From assembly GCF_008831285.2 (NCBI RefSeq), contig NC_045146.1, positions 21,958,703 to 22,022,702 of the forward strand: DNA of 64,000 bases, written 5' to 3'. This DNA is from Nymphaea colorata. Taxonomy: Eukaryota; Streptophyta; Magnoliopsida; Nymphaeales; Nymphaeaceae. Below the pieces are notes generated by a model. That model saw nothing but the letters and a program-made list of their open reading frames with translations. It made no database searches and was not told the origin of the DNA. The translations under genes and the position numbers were made by a program. Positions 35,499-49,365 of this stretch are shown here, one piece after another; within the stretch, counting starts at the first letter, position 1, and each line of letters opens with the position of its first letter.

Positions 35499-38400
35499 CA
35501 CTGGACTGGGCTCGGTTCGGTTTTTTAGTGCGGGCGGACGAGGGAGCGGTGCCATTACTGAGGTGGACGGCGACGCGGGTTCGATTCCCACGAGCCGAAG
35601 CGGTCGCAGTAGGTGGTGCCCGCGGGCCCACCGCCACAGGAGAAGCGGCCAACTCGGCGTTAATGTGCCAGCCGCGCTCATTTATTCTGCTTGATAACGA
35701 CCATCACCAAAATTACCCAAAACCCCTTCTCCAGCGTCCCCCATGGCTCAGTCGAGAAAGCGAGGGTGGAAAACTGGGATCCGGTCTGGAGAACGAGTCC
35801 GTTTTGGAGGACCTTTTTGTCATTTCGCTGACCGCGTTTCACGCCGAGTAGCTGCCCCTGTGACCGCCGGTGCGGATACAGCAAATTACCAAATTGACCC
35901 TAAGGGTATGAAATCGAGAAATGTACTGAAGTTCTCTGGATTTCATCTGGTCAGAGTTGGGAAAATGACAACACTGGGTTTTGACTTTAGATTGTAGTGG
36001 GCGATTTGGGGCTTTGAGCCAAATATGGGGTTCTCCTAAGGCTTAGGTTGGAGAATGGTATTGTGGGAAAGGGGTAGGGGTAATGTGGTAATCGAGCTGT
36101 TGCGAGAAGGAGGCAACTTGGGAACCCATGAAAACCTCAGCGGGAGGCAGGGGCTCTGGGATCGACTTAATGACGTAATTGTCCTCATCCCCGTCGACAA
36201 CGACAGGGGTGTCCTCTTGCGAGAGGTAAAGCGGATGTGCAGATTTTGACTTGTGCAAGACGCCTTTCCTCATCGGCCTCCCTTTATGGACAAAAACGTC
36301 ATTATCGTTCTTATCTCCGGGACAATGAGGGCGTTGTCAGTGATTTTAGGGGTAAAAGAGTCTTTTACTCCCTTCCATTTAATGACTACCTCCCAAGGTT
36401 ATCCTCTGACAGCCGATTTTCGGTTTTCCGAATTACCTCCCCGAACTGCGCCGTAGTGGTGGCAGATGGAAAAAACCGGATCGGTTGTTGCGAAAGGAAT
36501 CGGCTCGGTGCTCACAGTCGCAAGCCACTCGTGTTTGAATCGGAAGATCGTGACCAACTGTACAGGGCTCTCAAATATGGAACAACTTGTCATAACAAAG
36601 GTAACCATATGCCCCCTCAACTTGATGACATTCACAAGGCACGCCTGTGGACTATGCCGAGACAGACTGTTTGTATATCTCAATAACGAGTACCAGAGAT
36701 TGAAGATGTGATTGTTTGGAATTTCTCAAAATGGGGATGCTTGCAAACTGACGCAGGCTAAGCTTTGGAGAGATCGAGTGGTGTTTGGGAGTCTTAGTTG
36801 TGAAAATTGCTTGGTTTTTGTGATGCATTATTTGGTAGTCAATGGGAACTCACATTGATTTTAAGTATTAAATCATTTTAAAGCCTAGTCTATATTAATA
36901 TATTATATACACGTTTCACTAGAAGTTCTGTTGTCAAAATAATGCACTCCATATGTAGTTACTAAACCCAAAACAGCTAAAATCAGAATATTTTAACCTA
37001 TGGCTAATAAAGGCCTGCCTAACCCCAGTTTTGCATAGACTACAAAATATGAAAGGCCATTCATTGACCATTGAGAGGAAAAAAGCACACAAGTTAAAGT
37101 GGAAGGGGCATAAATACCTTTTGTTTTTTTTTTCCAATGGATCAGAATCAAATCAAATCAAACGTACTACATCATTTTTTTTCGGATGTCCAAACATTTG
37201 GATTCGAATGCAAGCAAAGAAAAGTCATATATGAATCCCAAATACGATTTCACAGTCTGAATGCAATGCAAATTCAAACATTGAATTCACATGTGGACCT
37301 GGATCCAAATTTTAAACCAAATATGGCTGACATGTAAAGGCATTGAATCTATGTTACTTATTTTAAACTAAATCGGTTATGAATCCATATCCGAACTGAT
37401 ATTTATGTACATTTGAATCTGCATCCACCTCCAATCAGATGTAATTTCTTAAACCATAATCTGGTCCAGTTTCTATGCGGATGAGAATTTTTTTTCATAT
37501 CCGATTTTTGTTCTAATGGTTCGATTGAATAGCTGTTACGAATCAGATATATTGACGTCTCTCCACACCCCCAGAGATTAAATATCCCATGACATATTTT
37601 TCGTGGAAGGAATGCAAATAGTAGGATTAATTAAGCTCCCAGTAAATAAAAATAATAGAAGGGCAGGAGGGGATTTAAAATCCCAAATGATCTCAAATGC
37701 CAACTTATTTTGCACCGACTGAGAAGGGAAAGATAAATTACTTGGGGAGGAAAAACAAATTGAAAATTAAGAGAACGAGAAACTTAGATGAACATGAGTA
37801 AGAACTTGTCATTCTGAACTGACGAAGAGAAACTTGGCCAACCTTTTACGATAAGACAAATGAGAAGTGACAAGGAGGAAACGAAACCCTAAGAGCCGAA
37901 GAAGAATGCACATTTGTGGTGCTCCGTCACTTTCATTAGCGATGATTCGACTAATATATTGCCCAACGTATAAGCTTTTATCTTCACCCGCAGGTTCTTA
38001 AATACATTGCAAGTTAAGTTTAAGACGCAAGTTCGAACAAAAGCTCCGAAAGAAAGACAGGAAAGCTATCAAACAATTTTAAAGCTATTGTTGATCCATA
38101 GTTTGGTAAATGTCTGCCATGCTCTAGTTTGGTAAAAGTTAATCCGGTGTTGCTCTATCTATCGTGTAGTAAATGACTTGTGCAAAATTCACTATGCATA
38201 AAATTTTTAAATTTTTAAACGAGAAGAAGTGCTCGCTCAAACATATCAATATAAAAATAAAAAAGTTTCTGGAATCTGTGTGGACAATTGCCCGCACTTA
38301 ACCCACACCTGCCTCTGCCACCTCCATTTAAACAAATATTAAAGTCTAAATGTTCGTGTTGAAGCCAAATAGTTGAACAGTGAGATCTTGCATCGGTTGT

Positions 38401-39935
38401 TGAAAGAAAAAACGAAAACGTGGGTCATCTGATCACAACTCGAGATGAAGTTTTGATTTCTCTCGAGCTGTTCACGATTTGAAAACGGGGAAAAGCTCAT
38501 ACCAACTTTCTGTGTAGCTTTCCACCAAAAGCAGGGAGTGCCCGGGCTCTGTTTGGAATGGAGTGAGCTTACTGATTTGTAAAAGTGAAAGTCCACAGTT
38601 CCTGAAATCGACAACTGCGGCTTTGAGCACGTAAGAAGTTGTCAATTCTGGTGTGAATACAAAACAGGAATTGGTAAGGCTCGTAGCACCCTTTTTCGAA
38701 CAAGCTTCCTTATAAAGCACGGTGCCGGAGCTGTCAGTCCCCCAACCCCAACTCTTTCAGCTACTTTTTCATTTTCTGATGTGTGGTTGTCTCACACAAC
38801 GTTAGAGAGAGGGACAGAGTGAGAGTTAATTGCTTTTTATATGATTTGAAATGTGTATAATAATAATAATGTATTTTTGCATATATTCAAAACCGATTCA
38901 GCCGTGTAATTGAACCGGTTCATTCAGTAAATTGGCAGGCCAGTCGAACTACATTTCTTCTATATTTGCAACATTGGTGTTTTTGTCTCAAACTCTTTGA
39001 TCAAGAGAGTAAAGAAAATGACATCTTGATGCAAGGGTATAGCCAAAAGTTTTAGACATGTAGTTAACAAATTTTCAATTGGTCATAAGATAATGGTGGA
39101 ATCTTGTGGGGCTATTTTATATATAGTTCATGTAATTTAACACTGTAGCCCAAACTTGCTATGGGGCTCAAACAAAGACTCAGTAAAATTCTTTCATCTT
39201 TATTCTAATATTAAGCAGATGGAAATACGATAAGTACAAATATCTGTCCTCTTCACCCAGCAGCTGCCATGAATGGATTCGAATATGTACCAGCAGATGT
39301 CAGATGAAACGGCCCGAGTCATAACAAAAAGGAATTATAGAGATCCGAGTCGGAGGAGGAGGAAAAGGAGGGGTTGGTTTAGGTTATGAGCTTTGGATTC
39401 TTCGGTTTGACAATGCACTCTGCTTTCTCCCTATGTAGAAAGCGGCAGGAATGGTAAAAGAGCTTGTAAAAAGTGGAAAAAAAGCCAGGAAAGAAAACGA
39501 AGAGGGACATTGACCCGGGAAAAACATACACTAGAGGGGAAAAAAATTTAAGAGAGAGAGAGAGTGACAGTGGAAGTAAGCAAAGTCAGCACAAGCAAAG
39601 CGGGGCCTGCCGTTCTCTCCCCTCCTTCGTAAGACACCATTTTTCTTCTTCACCTGCTTTCTGCGTTAAGAGTGTTGCGGATCCCAAAGAATTAGTCTGC
39701 ACGAGATGAAAAGGTAGATCCACGGACCTGCAGCAGGTTTTTACTGCGTCATCTGTGGTAAAGGGTAGAAGGTGAAAAAGTAAGATGGTAGGGAGAGAGA
39801 GTGTGAGAGAGGAGGGAAGAAAGTGGGCAATTTCTACTTTCTTTTTTAGATGAGTACCAATCTTTACAAAGGTTTCTGCTCTGCCCATTCTTTTGTTTTT
39901 ATCTCTGCAGATTTTGAGATCGGAGCAGTCAACTA
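35499..39935. other. Intergenic region upstream of the ANL2-like gene
   Basis: From 35500 to about 36700 the DNA is clearly GC-richer than its surroundings and holds several overlapping frames on both strands (for example 36043-36273 minus and 36237-36686 plus), none recognisable. From 36800 on it is AT-rich, with a loose GAATCCAAAT-type block at 37140-37550, a Tip100-like end at about 38260-38330 (CAATTGCCCGCAC then CTGCCTCTGCCACC) and a TAGTTAACAAATTTTCAATT copy near 39060. The last kilobase should contain the distal promoter of the homeobox gene. Confidence 0.4.
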
Positions 39936-39937
39936 AT

Positions 39938-39977
<40 letters not shown>

Positions 39978-40521
39978 TTCTTTCCATATTTTTTTTAGTA
40001 TTTGTAAGGTCTGGTTGCGTCCACATGGTTGATTATCTTTAGCTGCTGTAGATTTGAACATTTGGGTCTTCTTCTTCTTCTCTTCTTTTCTGTGTTTCCC
40101 TGAGAAAGGAAAGTAGCTTGGTTTTTTTCCTTCTATGTGGTACTTTGGGGTTTGCATGCAGGAAGGAAGTTGGGGGGGTGGGGGTGGGGTTCTGAAGGGT
40201 TAGATAGAGAAAGAGAGACAGGGTGAGAATGAAGAGCTATAAGCTAGCAGGGAAAGAGTTCTCTGCTTGGTAGGAAGGAAATAAGAGAACTTCTTTCCTT
40301 GCTTTGGCTTGCCTTTTTTCTCACTCTTTCTCTCTCAGTTTCTAGGGAGAGAGAGAGCTGGAGGCATTAGTCCATATCTGTGTGTATGCTCCTGCCTCCT
40401 CTATTCTCTCTCCATTTTTTCATTTTTTTGCTTTTTCTCTTTCTGCTTTCAGTATGGATTTTATTCAAATATAGAAAAAAGAACTGCAAGTCAATATAAG
40501 GAAGATAAAAGGTGGGTTTTG
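39936..40521 (+). promoter_or_regulatory. 5' leader region of the ANL2-like gene with CT tract, G-rich run and uORFs
   Basis: The leader opens with a (CT)n tract at 39942-39973, common near plant transcription starts. A run of G tracts at 40172-40199 fits a four-tract quadruplex pattern on the sense strand. Upstream ATGs open short frames at 40025-40042 (5 codons), 40229-40273 (14 codons) and 40386-40499 (37 codons). A pyrimidine-rich CTTTCTGCTTTCAG at about 40451 could be the acceptor of a leader intron, which would remove some uORFs. The transcription start itself cannot be placed. Confidence 0.4.
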
Positions 40522-43500
40522 ATGAGTTTTGGGGATTTCCTAGATAGGAACTCAGGTGGTGCAAGGGTAGTGACTGATTTGCCTTACAACATGCCTGTGG
40601 GTGCAATCGCCCATCCTCGCCTTGTTGCTCCCTCTGTCCTGGCCAGATCCTCTAAGATGTTTAACTCTCCTGGTTTATCTCTAACACTGGTATATATCTT
40701 TTGTCCAATCCCTAAAATTGCTGTCTTTTGATGCTTTCTCTCACTTTGATGTTGTTAAACTCTGGATTCTTGGTGGCCTTTTGTTTCAGACTAGCAGCGC
40801 CGGTGGAGCACAGATGGATGGCCAGATTCTTGGTGGTGGTCCGGTAGGAGGAGGCGGCGGCGGAGGTGGTGTTGTTGGTGGCGGAGTAGTTGGTGGTGGT
40901 GGTTCTGCTGAGCTTGAGGCCAGTAAGCCTAAAGATGATGAGTACGAAAGCAGATCGGGTAGTGATAATCTGGAAGGAGGGTCTGGTGATGAGCAAGACG
41001 GCGAGAATCCTCCAAAGAAGAAAAGATACCACAGGCACACTCCCCAGCAGATTCAGGAACTTGAATCGTAAGAATTTGTTTCTCCTTTTTTTTTTGTGGG
41101 TGTTTTGAGGTGGGGTGGAGGAGGATTAATATCGATGAGTTCAACTGATTTTTCCTCTCTTTCACAGGCTCTTCAAGGAATGCCCTCATCCCGACGAGAA
41201 GCAAAGGATGGAACTGAGTAAAAGGCTGAATCTCGAGAGCAGACAGGTTAAATTCTGGTTCCAGAATAGACGTACCCAGATGAAGGTAATTTTCTTTTAT
41301 TTTTTATTTTGTGGTTCCTTCTTGTTTTTTGCTTTTCGATTTATTTTCGTTCTATTTATTGTATGTTTCTCATGTGAAACGCGGGATGCATTTTTCCAGA
41401 CACAATTGGAGCGCCATGAGAACTCCATACTGAGGCAGGAGAACGATAAGCTTCGAGCTGAGAACATGTCCATTCGAGATGCCATGAGAAATCCTATCTG
41501 CAGCAACTGTGGAGGGCCTGCTATTCTCGGGGAAATCTCATTGGAGGAGCAGCACCTCAGGATTGAGAATGCTAGGCTAAAAGATGAATTGGATAGAGTT
41601 TGCGCCCTTGCGAGCAAGTTCTTGGGCAGGCCTGTGTCAGGCATGTCTTCTGTACCACCGATGCCAAGTTCATCTCTTGAGCTTGGTGTGGGCAGCAACG
41701 GTTTCGGCGGATTGAGCAGCGTGGCTACCACACTTCCTGCTGGCGCAGCCGATTTTGGTGTCGCCGGTGCTCTTGGTGTCGTAGCGCCGAGGCCTCCTAA
41801 CGTGATGAGTGTTGAAAGGTCGATGTTGGCGGAATTGGCACTGGTCGCCATGGACGAACTTGTGAAAATGGCCAACACCGACAGGCCTTTATGGATCCCC
41901 AATTCGGAAGGTGGAAGGGAGACCCTTAATTATGAGGAATACCTACGAGCATTCCCTCGTTGTATAGGGCCAAAGCCTGTTGGATATGTCACGGAGGCGA
42001 CTAGGGAGACCGGCCTGGTTATTATAAACAGTGTGGCACTAGTTGAGACTCTCATGGATCCGGTAATGAGCTTCATGTGCTCCTTCTCAATGGGTTTTCT
42101 GCTTAACTTTTTCTTAGTTTCCGCTTAGATAAATGGTCAAGCAAGTGCTGCAATTTGCTTCAGTTTCTCTTTAGTACTGGTGTTAGGAATGTTGGATTAG
42201 TTCGTTGGTGTAAATGAATTGTTGGTATGTATTTATTTGGGTGATTTTATCTTGCTCAAGTGTCCTAGTTTGGCTTTCAAAATGCTAGAGCTTGCTTTTA
42301 GCGTGTTGCTATTAGTCATCCATAGTCGAACAATCTGCAGAATGGGAAGTAAAAGGTCAGTTTATTCCTCGTTTCCTACAGAATCGTTGGACAGAGATGT
42401 TCCCATGTATGATTGCAAGGTCATCCACTACTGATGTCATCTCAAGCGGTCTAGGCGGGACACGAAATGGCGCTCTTCAACTGGTAATCTTTCTGCAACT
42501 GTTTGAACGCCATTTTTGAATTTTGTGAACAAGTTTGCTCTCTCATGGTCTGAGAACTTGTTCTGTTAATATCCCGCAGATGCATGCGGAGCTGCAAGTT
42601 CTTTCTCCCCTCGTGCCAACCCGTGAAGTTCGCTTCCTCCGGTTCTGCAAGCAGCATGCTGAGGGAGTCTGGGCTGTGGTTGACGTCTCCATTGACAGCA
42701 TCAGAGAGAGCCCGACTACTGCTGGATACATGAGCTGCAGGAGACTTCCGTCTGGGTGTGTTGTCCAAGATATGCCTAATGGCTACTCGAAGGTAAACTG
42801 ACAATCACATAAACTCGCACGCATATAGGTGCAGATTTTTCGACCTGAAATTAGGGTAAACTCCTCGCTTCTTTCACGGTGAAGCAGTTGACAATTTCTA
42901 CTGCTAATATTCTAATGTCTCGAAGCCATCTCCCTAGGTAATTTTGTAGAGAATGGATACTTCTCCTTCCTCTCTGAACTCCTCCCTAGGTCCTTTTGTC
43001 GTAATAATCTAATAATGTTTGACATATTTTTTGCTCATTTAGTGCGTAGATGCTTCTCCATAGTTTATACAATCGTATCAGTTTAGTTTCCATTTCCTAA
43101 GTTGGCTTTCCGTTTTCTAGTCATTATTTTCTCCTCACTATCAGGGCCCTCGAGACCCTAGTGAGGACACATTAAATGTGACTTCTCGAGTACAGCAGCA
43201 TTGCTGCCGCTTCTCTCTCGCGACCTCTACTCACGAGCACCTTTCGGAGACTGTGATTTCTCTTTTCTTTTTTTGCTAATGATGTCCTCTTCCGCTCCAT
43301 TACACGCTAAAATCTTTTATTTCAGATCTCAATATGGCGGTTTCCATGGCAATCCTTGATTTGGGCTTCCCAAAAAATACGTCACTGCTATTCAAAAGTT
43401 CAGTTTATTCGTCAATCATTTCTCTTCCTACCGACAGTGGCTCCCTGTTTTCCTGTTGGTGGTCTTTATTTTTTTTCCTTTATAGAACATGCAACTTCTT

Positions 43501-45174
43501 AATAATTTATGTTAGAATTTCTTCATGTGGGTCTCTCCCATTTCTCCCGGAATCCAATCAATCTTCCGTTGTCTTCTTCTGTTACTGTATCTCCATATCT
43601 TTTATTCTAAGGGACCTCTATTCTTAGTATGAAGACTTGTATATGTGTTATATTATCAAGGGATCTTTCTATATTCATATTTCATGTTCAGTAGCTAAAC
43701 CCTAGCATTTAATATCATGGCTGACTTTTCTTGAAGGTGGTGTGGGTCGAACACGCTGAGTACGACGATGGCGCGGTTCATCAACTGTATCGTCCGTTGC
43801 TAAGCTCGGGCATGGGGTTCGGAGCTCTCAAGTGGGTTGCAACCCTGCAGAGGCAATGTGAGTGCCTCGCCATTCTCATGTCCTCCACCGTGCCGAGCCG
43901 CGACAGTGCAGGTACGCCATCTTCTCGTGTGCTGCATTCAAGCAGCATTTCTATTTGGGTTCGGCCTTTTGCTCGATCTAGACCGAGAACTGAAGAGATG
44001 GCTGCGTTTACCGATGTTGGTAGCAGCGATCACGCCGGCCGGCCGGCGAAGCATGCTGAAGCTGGCGCAGCGGATGACCGACAATTTCTGCGCTGGCGTC
44101 TGCGCCTCCACTGTACACAAGTGGAACAAGCTGTGCGCGAGCAATGTGGACGAGGACATCCGGGTGATGACAAGGAAGAGCATCGACGATCCTGGCGAGC
44201 CGCCTGGGGTGGTGCTCAGCGCGGCGACGTCCGTGTGGCTGCCGATATCTCCGCAGAGACTCTTCGACTTCCTTCGGGATGAGCGGCTCAGGAGCGAATG
44301 GGACATTCTATCCAACGGGGGGCCGATGCAAGAGATGGCCCATATCGCCAAGGGCCAGGATCCCGGAAACTGCGTCTCCCTTCTTCGTGCTAGCGTGAGT
44401 TCCTTTCTCCTCCATCCTTGCTTGCTTTCCCTCCTTATAATAAATCGAATCCCGTCGTCATTTTACCGTCGACGGAGCGTCTGGTTTCCCTGCAACTCTG
44501 ATTTATCAACGTTGGGGACATGACTATCGTTTTCCTAAGAAGATTGCATGGGAATCTGATCGCTCTTTTTTCCGGAAGAAACCCTTTCTTATTCCGGTCT
44601 GAAATCACGCACACAATCGCGACCGTGTCGCAATTATTTCTCAAACTTTTGAGAGAAGCGAGAACATTTACGTTCCCGTGCGCCCGGTGTTCTGTATTAC
44701 ATGAAACGACGATATTTTCGTGGTTGGTGCATTTATTATTCTGCAGTTTTTTGTTTTTGTTTATCATATTCGGTTTGCTGACAGAGTGCTCTTTCGGCGT
44801 TGCAGGCCTTGAACGCCAACCAGAGCAGCATGTTGATACTGCAGGAGACGTGCACCGACGCTGCGGGAAGCCTCGTGGTGTACGCTCCGGTGGATGTGCC
44901 TGCCATGCACGTCGTGATGAACGGCGGCGACTCGGCCTACGTCGCACTGCTGCCTTCCGGCTTCGCCATACTGCCCGGCCACACCAGCCAGCTCGGTGGA
45001 GGAATAAGCCCGCCGCCGGGGAGGGTGGGTGGCTCGCTCCTGACCGTGGCGTTCCAGGTGCTGGTGAACAGCCTGCCGACGGCCAAACTCACCGTGGAAT
45101 CTGTCGAGACCGTTAACAACCTTATCTCCTGCACTGTTCAGAAGATCAAAGCTGCTCTCGATTGCGAGAACTAA
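40522..45174 (+). CDS. ANL2: HD-ZIP IV homeodomain/START transcription factor, ANL2 group
   Basis: This gene encodes an 817-residue nuclear transcription factor of the class IV HD-ZIP family, which controls epidermal and subepidermal cell identity. Nine exons: 40522-40689, 40790-41067, 41168-41285, 41400-42062, 42382-42483, 42580-42792, 43737-43911, 44027-44394, 44806-45174; all GT-AG, 2454 bases, frame intact. Domains: glycine-rich tract (about residues 68-95); homeodomain (about 129-188, with KKRYHRHT and [13 protein letters not shown]); leucine zipper-loop-zipper containing the C-x2-C loop ICSNCGGP (189-275); START lipid-binding domain from about 325 ([15 protein letters not shown]) to 555; HD-SAD region ending [12 protein letters not shown]. 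The start matches the family's M(N/S)FG opening. ANL2, HDG1 and rice Roc proteins are all close, so the exact orthologue is inferred. Arabidopsis ANL2 is 802 residues. Confidence 0.96.
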
Positions 45175-45179
45175 CCTTC

Positions 45180-45210
<31 letters not shown>

Positions 45211-47118
45211 GATAACGAAAGAAACGAGCAAACAAAAATAAGAGTGGGTGCTGGGGACTCCTGTATGCGGAGGCGAAATGACCAAAACGACCTTGAATTT
45301 CGATGGTCGACGATGGTGTGAGTTTGGGGTGGTTTTAGTCATTTTTGCCTTCGTGTTCGGGCTTTTTATCTGCTGTTTCGTCTAAAACCATGGAAAACGA
45401 AGGGTCTGAGTCAAGAACGAACCGCTTGTTTTGGAAAAGGTTTCCCATGCAAGGTAGTGAGAACCAGGATTCTGCGGCAGAAAATGCTGAAGCTCTGTTT
45501 GTTTGACTTCGGAAACAATGGTGGTGGTGGTTCGGGTATTGACTCGTCAAGCCTCTGCGTTTGGTGGGTGTTTGTTTCTCATGTTACTTTTCCAAGGGTC
45601 CTAGTCCAGTAGGCGCTAATGTGATGGTGACAAGACAAAGTGAGCGAGCGTGGTGTTTGTTCTAGTAAGCCTCTTGCGTTTCTCTTTCCCTATTTTATTT
45701 TTTCTTGTTTTTTGTTTTCCTCCGTCTATGGTATAACAATTGTCTCATTTTTTGTTCTTTTGTTAATTTTGGGGCATTTCGTGTTGCGTTGGTTGCACTC
45801 TACAGCTTCCTTTTCACGTAGGTTTTGCTTTTGGATTTACTCTTGGGAAAAAAGTTCACCCTTCTTTGTTGTCCGCTTGTAAAGGGCTTTTTCGTCTATT
45901 ATGGAAAGCTTTGACCGTCTCCTGTTCAGTACATCTCCTTTTTTTTTTGGCGTTCTTGAATGTCAACTTATAGTCGCTTGAACGGACGGATCTGCCCCTC
46001 GGTCCCTTCGGTTCGGAAGGCAGAATCTCGTGTTTGGATTCTCAGGAAATTGCGCCATAGGATCGGGTTTCCTGCGGGTCGAGCGATTTGACGGAGAGAA
46101 AAGGAATTCGCGCAAATGCGTTGGGCTTCGTAAAAGGCTTCTTTTCATTTAACGGGTGAGTAATTAGATGTCAGTTCCGTAATTTACGCTGCCCGTGTGG
46201 TCATTTCTGCAGCTTGTCGGTGGGGGTGGCGGTCTCTCGCCTGCCCCCATTTAATTCTCACCTGCATTCCGGGCAGGGGCATTTAATGCTCTCGTGGTCA
46301 CCAAGTATCGTCCAACGAGAAGTTGACGCGTGTTTAGCCCTAGACCGTATATCAGGCGCCTGATTGACGGATGTTATCGCTTCTAGCGAAGATGCCCTTA
46401 GCTTGCAGAACACTGTCCAGCTTTCTCACGTGTCGCTGATTCTCTTATCAATTTTGTCCTTTGGTTTCGTGGATATGGACAAACGGGGGTCCCGTGTCTC
46501 ATTCAGTTCGTTGGAGGACTCGTTGACTTTTTGACCTCTAGGGCAGGGTGGGCCCGGGTACGGAGAATTCGGGTTACCCCCTGTTTGGGTTCGGTTTCAT
46601 GCAACGTGGGCGTCAGTGTCAGGCATGGACGTGCTCACATGCGCGCTCGTTGTCGCTAATAAAAGGTGTAGTTGGACCGTCGCTATTGCCGAATTCGGTG
46701 ATTAATGTATCGCTGCATGAAGTGGGCGCCCACCGCGTGGAAGCTTTTATTTAGGGTCTATTTGATGTGCTGTGCTCCAATATTTGCATATGCTGTGCTT
46801 CAATTTGCATGTCGACAATCGATATCCGGAGGATGTAGTCTATGAAAACAAAATCATTTGCATGTCGATATCGGTTTTGTAAAAGAAGAGCTTACCAGTG
46901 CCGTGAAAAAGAAAACCGCTGCATTTTTTTGTTAATCGGCCGCTACTGTTTGTGGCAGATGCAGACTTACGTACTTATATAAATGGTTAAACTAACTTAA
47001 AGCGTTTTAGTTTATTTTTGCAATAAGAAAATATTGAGATGAGGCAGATATGTGTAATGGTGCATATTCTGTGCGGTGAGTAAGGTGATGTGACTTCAAC
47101 GCCATTTTTTAAAACTCT
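45175..47118. other. ANL2-like 3' UTR and following intergenic DNA
   Basis: The first few hundred bases after the stop codon should be 3' UTR; they begin with a (CT)n run at 45180-45210. AAATGACCAAAACGACC at 45275-45292 can pair imperfectly with GGTGGTTTTAGTCATTT near 45328-45345. From about 45960 to 46770 the DNA is GC-richer, like 35500-36700, without a recognisable gene. No ORF here has family features. Confidence 0.4.
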
Positions 47119-47121
47119 TAA

Positions 47122-47623
47122 GTGTGTGTTTGATTGCTTCGCATCTAAAATCCTTTGGATTTGAGAACGGCAAATTTCAGTTCAAACTCTTGATCCAGAA
47201 GTTCAAAAACTCTTTGTTTCGATCTTAGGTCAAAGATAAAATAAGGACTTTAAATGAGGATCTTAGGTGAATATCATATATTTTACCATGGATATTTTGC
47301 CACAAAACATGTCGTATCAACCCACATCAAATTCTTGGATTCCTAGTACAAATAAGAATACGTGAAATCAATCCACTTTTTTTCATGAAATTAACCCATT
47401 TTACACAAATAAAAAAAAATCCCATTGATATACTAAGATCATGGAATTTTATAATCAAAATATTTAATTTTTAAGAAATTAGAATTATTACACAAACGAG
47501 GTATTTTGTTTTATGGAATTAGGAAACAAAACCTGGAATTTTGATTTCATTCTAGTTTGAAGAGAAATTATGATTTTGTAATTTTCTTTTTTGAATCAAG
47601 ATTCTAAGCCATCAAACACCTCC
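47122..47623. mobile_element. 502-bp Harbinger-like inverted-repeat element flanked by TAA
   Basis: The left end GTGTGTGTTTGATTGCTTCG and the reverse complement of the right end, GGAGGTGTTTGATGGCTTAG, match at most positions. TAA occurs directly on both sides (47119-47121 and 47624-47626), the target duplication typical of PIF/Harbinger elements. The interior is AT-rich and non-coding, so it is non-autonomous. A short flanking repeat can occur by chance, so class assignment is tentative. Confidence 0.55.
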
Positions 47624-48416
47624 TAAAAAAAAACTTTGGTTTTTGTGTTCCAATTTGTTGAGAAAAGCTTGTTTTCTTGTAAAATCTGAGCTTTATACTT
47701 TGTAACTCCTTACATAAATCATATTCAACCTTTTGCCTCGGATTTGGCATATGACTAGACCATGTGATAGAAATTGAATGTGGCATGCAATTGCCTCATG
47801 GTCCTCTACGGCTCACGTTCTTAAACAACTTCAAAGATGGCAATTGCACTTTCCTTGTACAATAATTTAGGTGTTGTTTATCGATCTGACGGCCCCGTAA
47901 TTCATGTAGGAATCTAAGTGTATTATTATCACATCTATACATTGCATGCTGTCTGAAAGATAGACTCGTAACTGTGATCAATCTAATTGTCGTTTCTGAG
48001 AGTATAGGTCACTTCATATATGTGGAAACTGTATATACATTTTAGATGCACTAATGAGTTGGATCCATACATTCATTCACTTTAAATGTATGGTAGTGGT
48101 TCACATACCTGTATTTTTTAGATCAGTTCGTATTGTTCGCATCAGAGAGAGACTTCTTTTATCTGGCATAAAGATTGTGAAGGATTCTACCCCAAATCAA
48201 TAGGACTGATATGCTTATTTTGTATTTTGCCATGAAATTTCTCAACAATTCAAGCCAAGAGTCTTTGCATTGATTTCAATGTGCACATTTGTCTGAGTTT
48301 ACTTTGCCAAATCGAACTTAGAAGTCCAATATGGTCCATATGAAAATCGATTGGCAGACATTCTCACCTACCTAGCCACTACACTCAACATATTTTGAAA
48401 ATCTTTCAACCAAGAC

Positions 48417-48421
<5 letters not shown>

Positions 48422-48481
<60 letters not shown>
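48422..48481. repeat. (CT)n(AT)n compound microsatellite
   Basis: About 14 CT units run directly into about 16 AT units. The same CT-to-AT order forms each arm of the fold-back at 27930-28061. Confidence 0.9.
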
Positions 48482-48483
<2 letters not shown>

Positions 48484-48813
48484 AAAGAAGATCATTTTGT
48501 GATGGCCATGTTCACACCAAGCTCACTTGCCAAATCGGATAAATATGTGTCCAGCTAACGTAGCGCAAAAAGTTAACCTTCAAAAGCAAGGATTCTATTC
48601 TAAATTGCAACAGAACAACAACTTCTGAAATTTTCTTCTTATTTGAGTATGAAGAGAAAATGGTGGAGGAAAGGGTTCCTTTAAGCCGAACAACGTCATG
48701 TTGTCTCCCACCTTTCTTTCCTCAGTCTCTAATCTTGAATTAACACTCGATTTAGCTAGAATCCAAACTCACGCAGAATGGGCATCGTCCCTTTTCTTCT
48801 TTTGTAAATATGT

Positions 48814-49312
48814 AGGGGTGTTCAAGGAGTTGAGACAACTTGGGCTCGACTTGAACTTGGACAGCTAAAATTGGCTCAGGTGCAACTTGTTTGATAAGTG
48901 AACCCAGTCGAGTTCAAGCACAAAATGAACTTGCTCAAAAAAAAAAAAAGGTCGAACTCAAACTAGGTAGGCTCGGCTTGATCAAACTCAATTAAACTTG
49001 CAGAGTTGAAAGACGTTCTGTAACAACATTGCCGAAGACAGTTTGTACTAATGGGTTTCCTCGTGCCTGCCAAGTATGAGGTTTAGGGTTCAAATCCGAG
49101 CGTCTACTTTTACAGGAAAAATACTTTTCTTAAACAAACGGCTATGCTTTGCAGTTAGCTCTACTTTAGCCTCAGCTCCAGCTTAACCGAACAAGTTGGA
49201 GCTTAAGAAGCTCGAGCTGAACTGAGTTTGAACTAGTCACGAGCCAAGCTACGTATTATGGTACTCGAGCTGAGATTTGAAGGGGCTCACTTGGGCTTGA
49301 ACTCAAACTCAG
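48814..49312. mobile_element. Decayed hAT-like element rich in GAGCTCGA-type words
   Basis: It opens with TAGGGGTGTTCAAGGAG, like a hAT terminal repeat, followed by GGGCTCGACTTGAAC and GTCGAGTTCAAGC words. It ends with GAAGCTCGAGCTG, CTCGAGCTGAGATT and GGGCTTGAACTC words. This layout parallels the intact element at 35003-35490, but the right terminal repeat is missing and a (TA)n run begins where it should be. In the middle, GGTTTAGGGTTCAAATCC at about 49079 resembles a tRNA B box. Confidence 0.45.

Positions 49313-49314
<2 letters not shown>

Positions 49315-49362
<48 letters not shown>
49315..49362. repeat. (TA)n microsatellite
   Basis: About 24 TA units directly at the right edge of the decayed hAT-like block. 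Confidence 0.9.
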
Positions 49363-49365
<3 letters not shown>
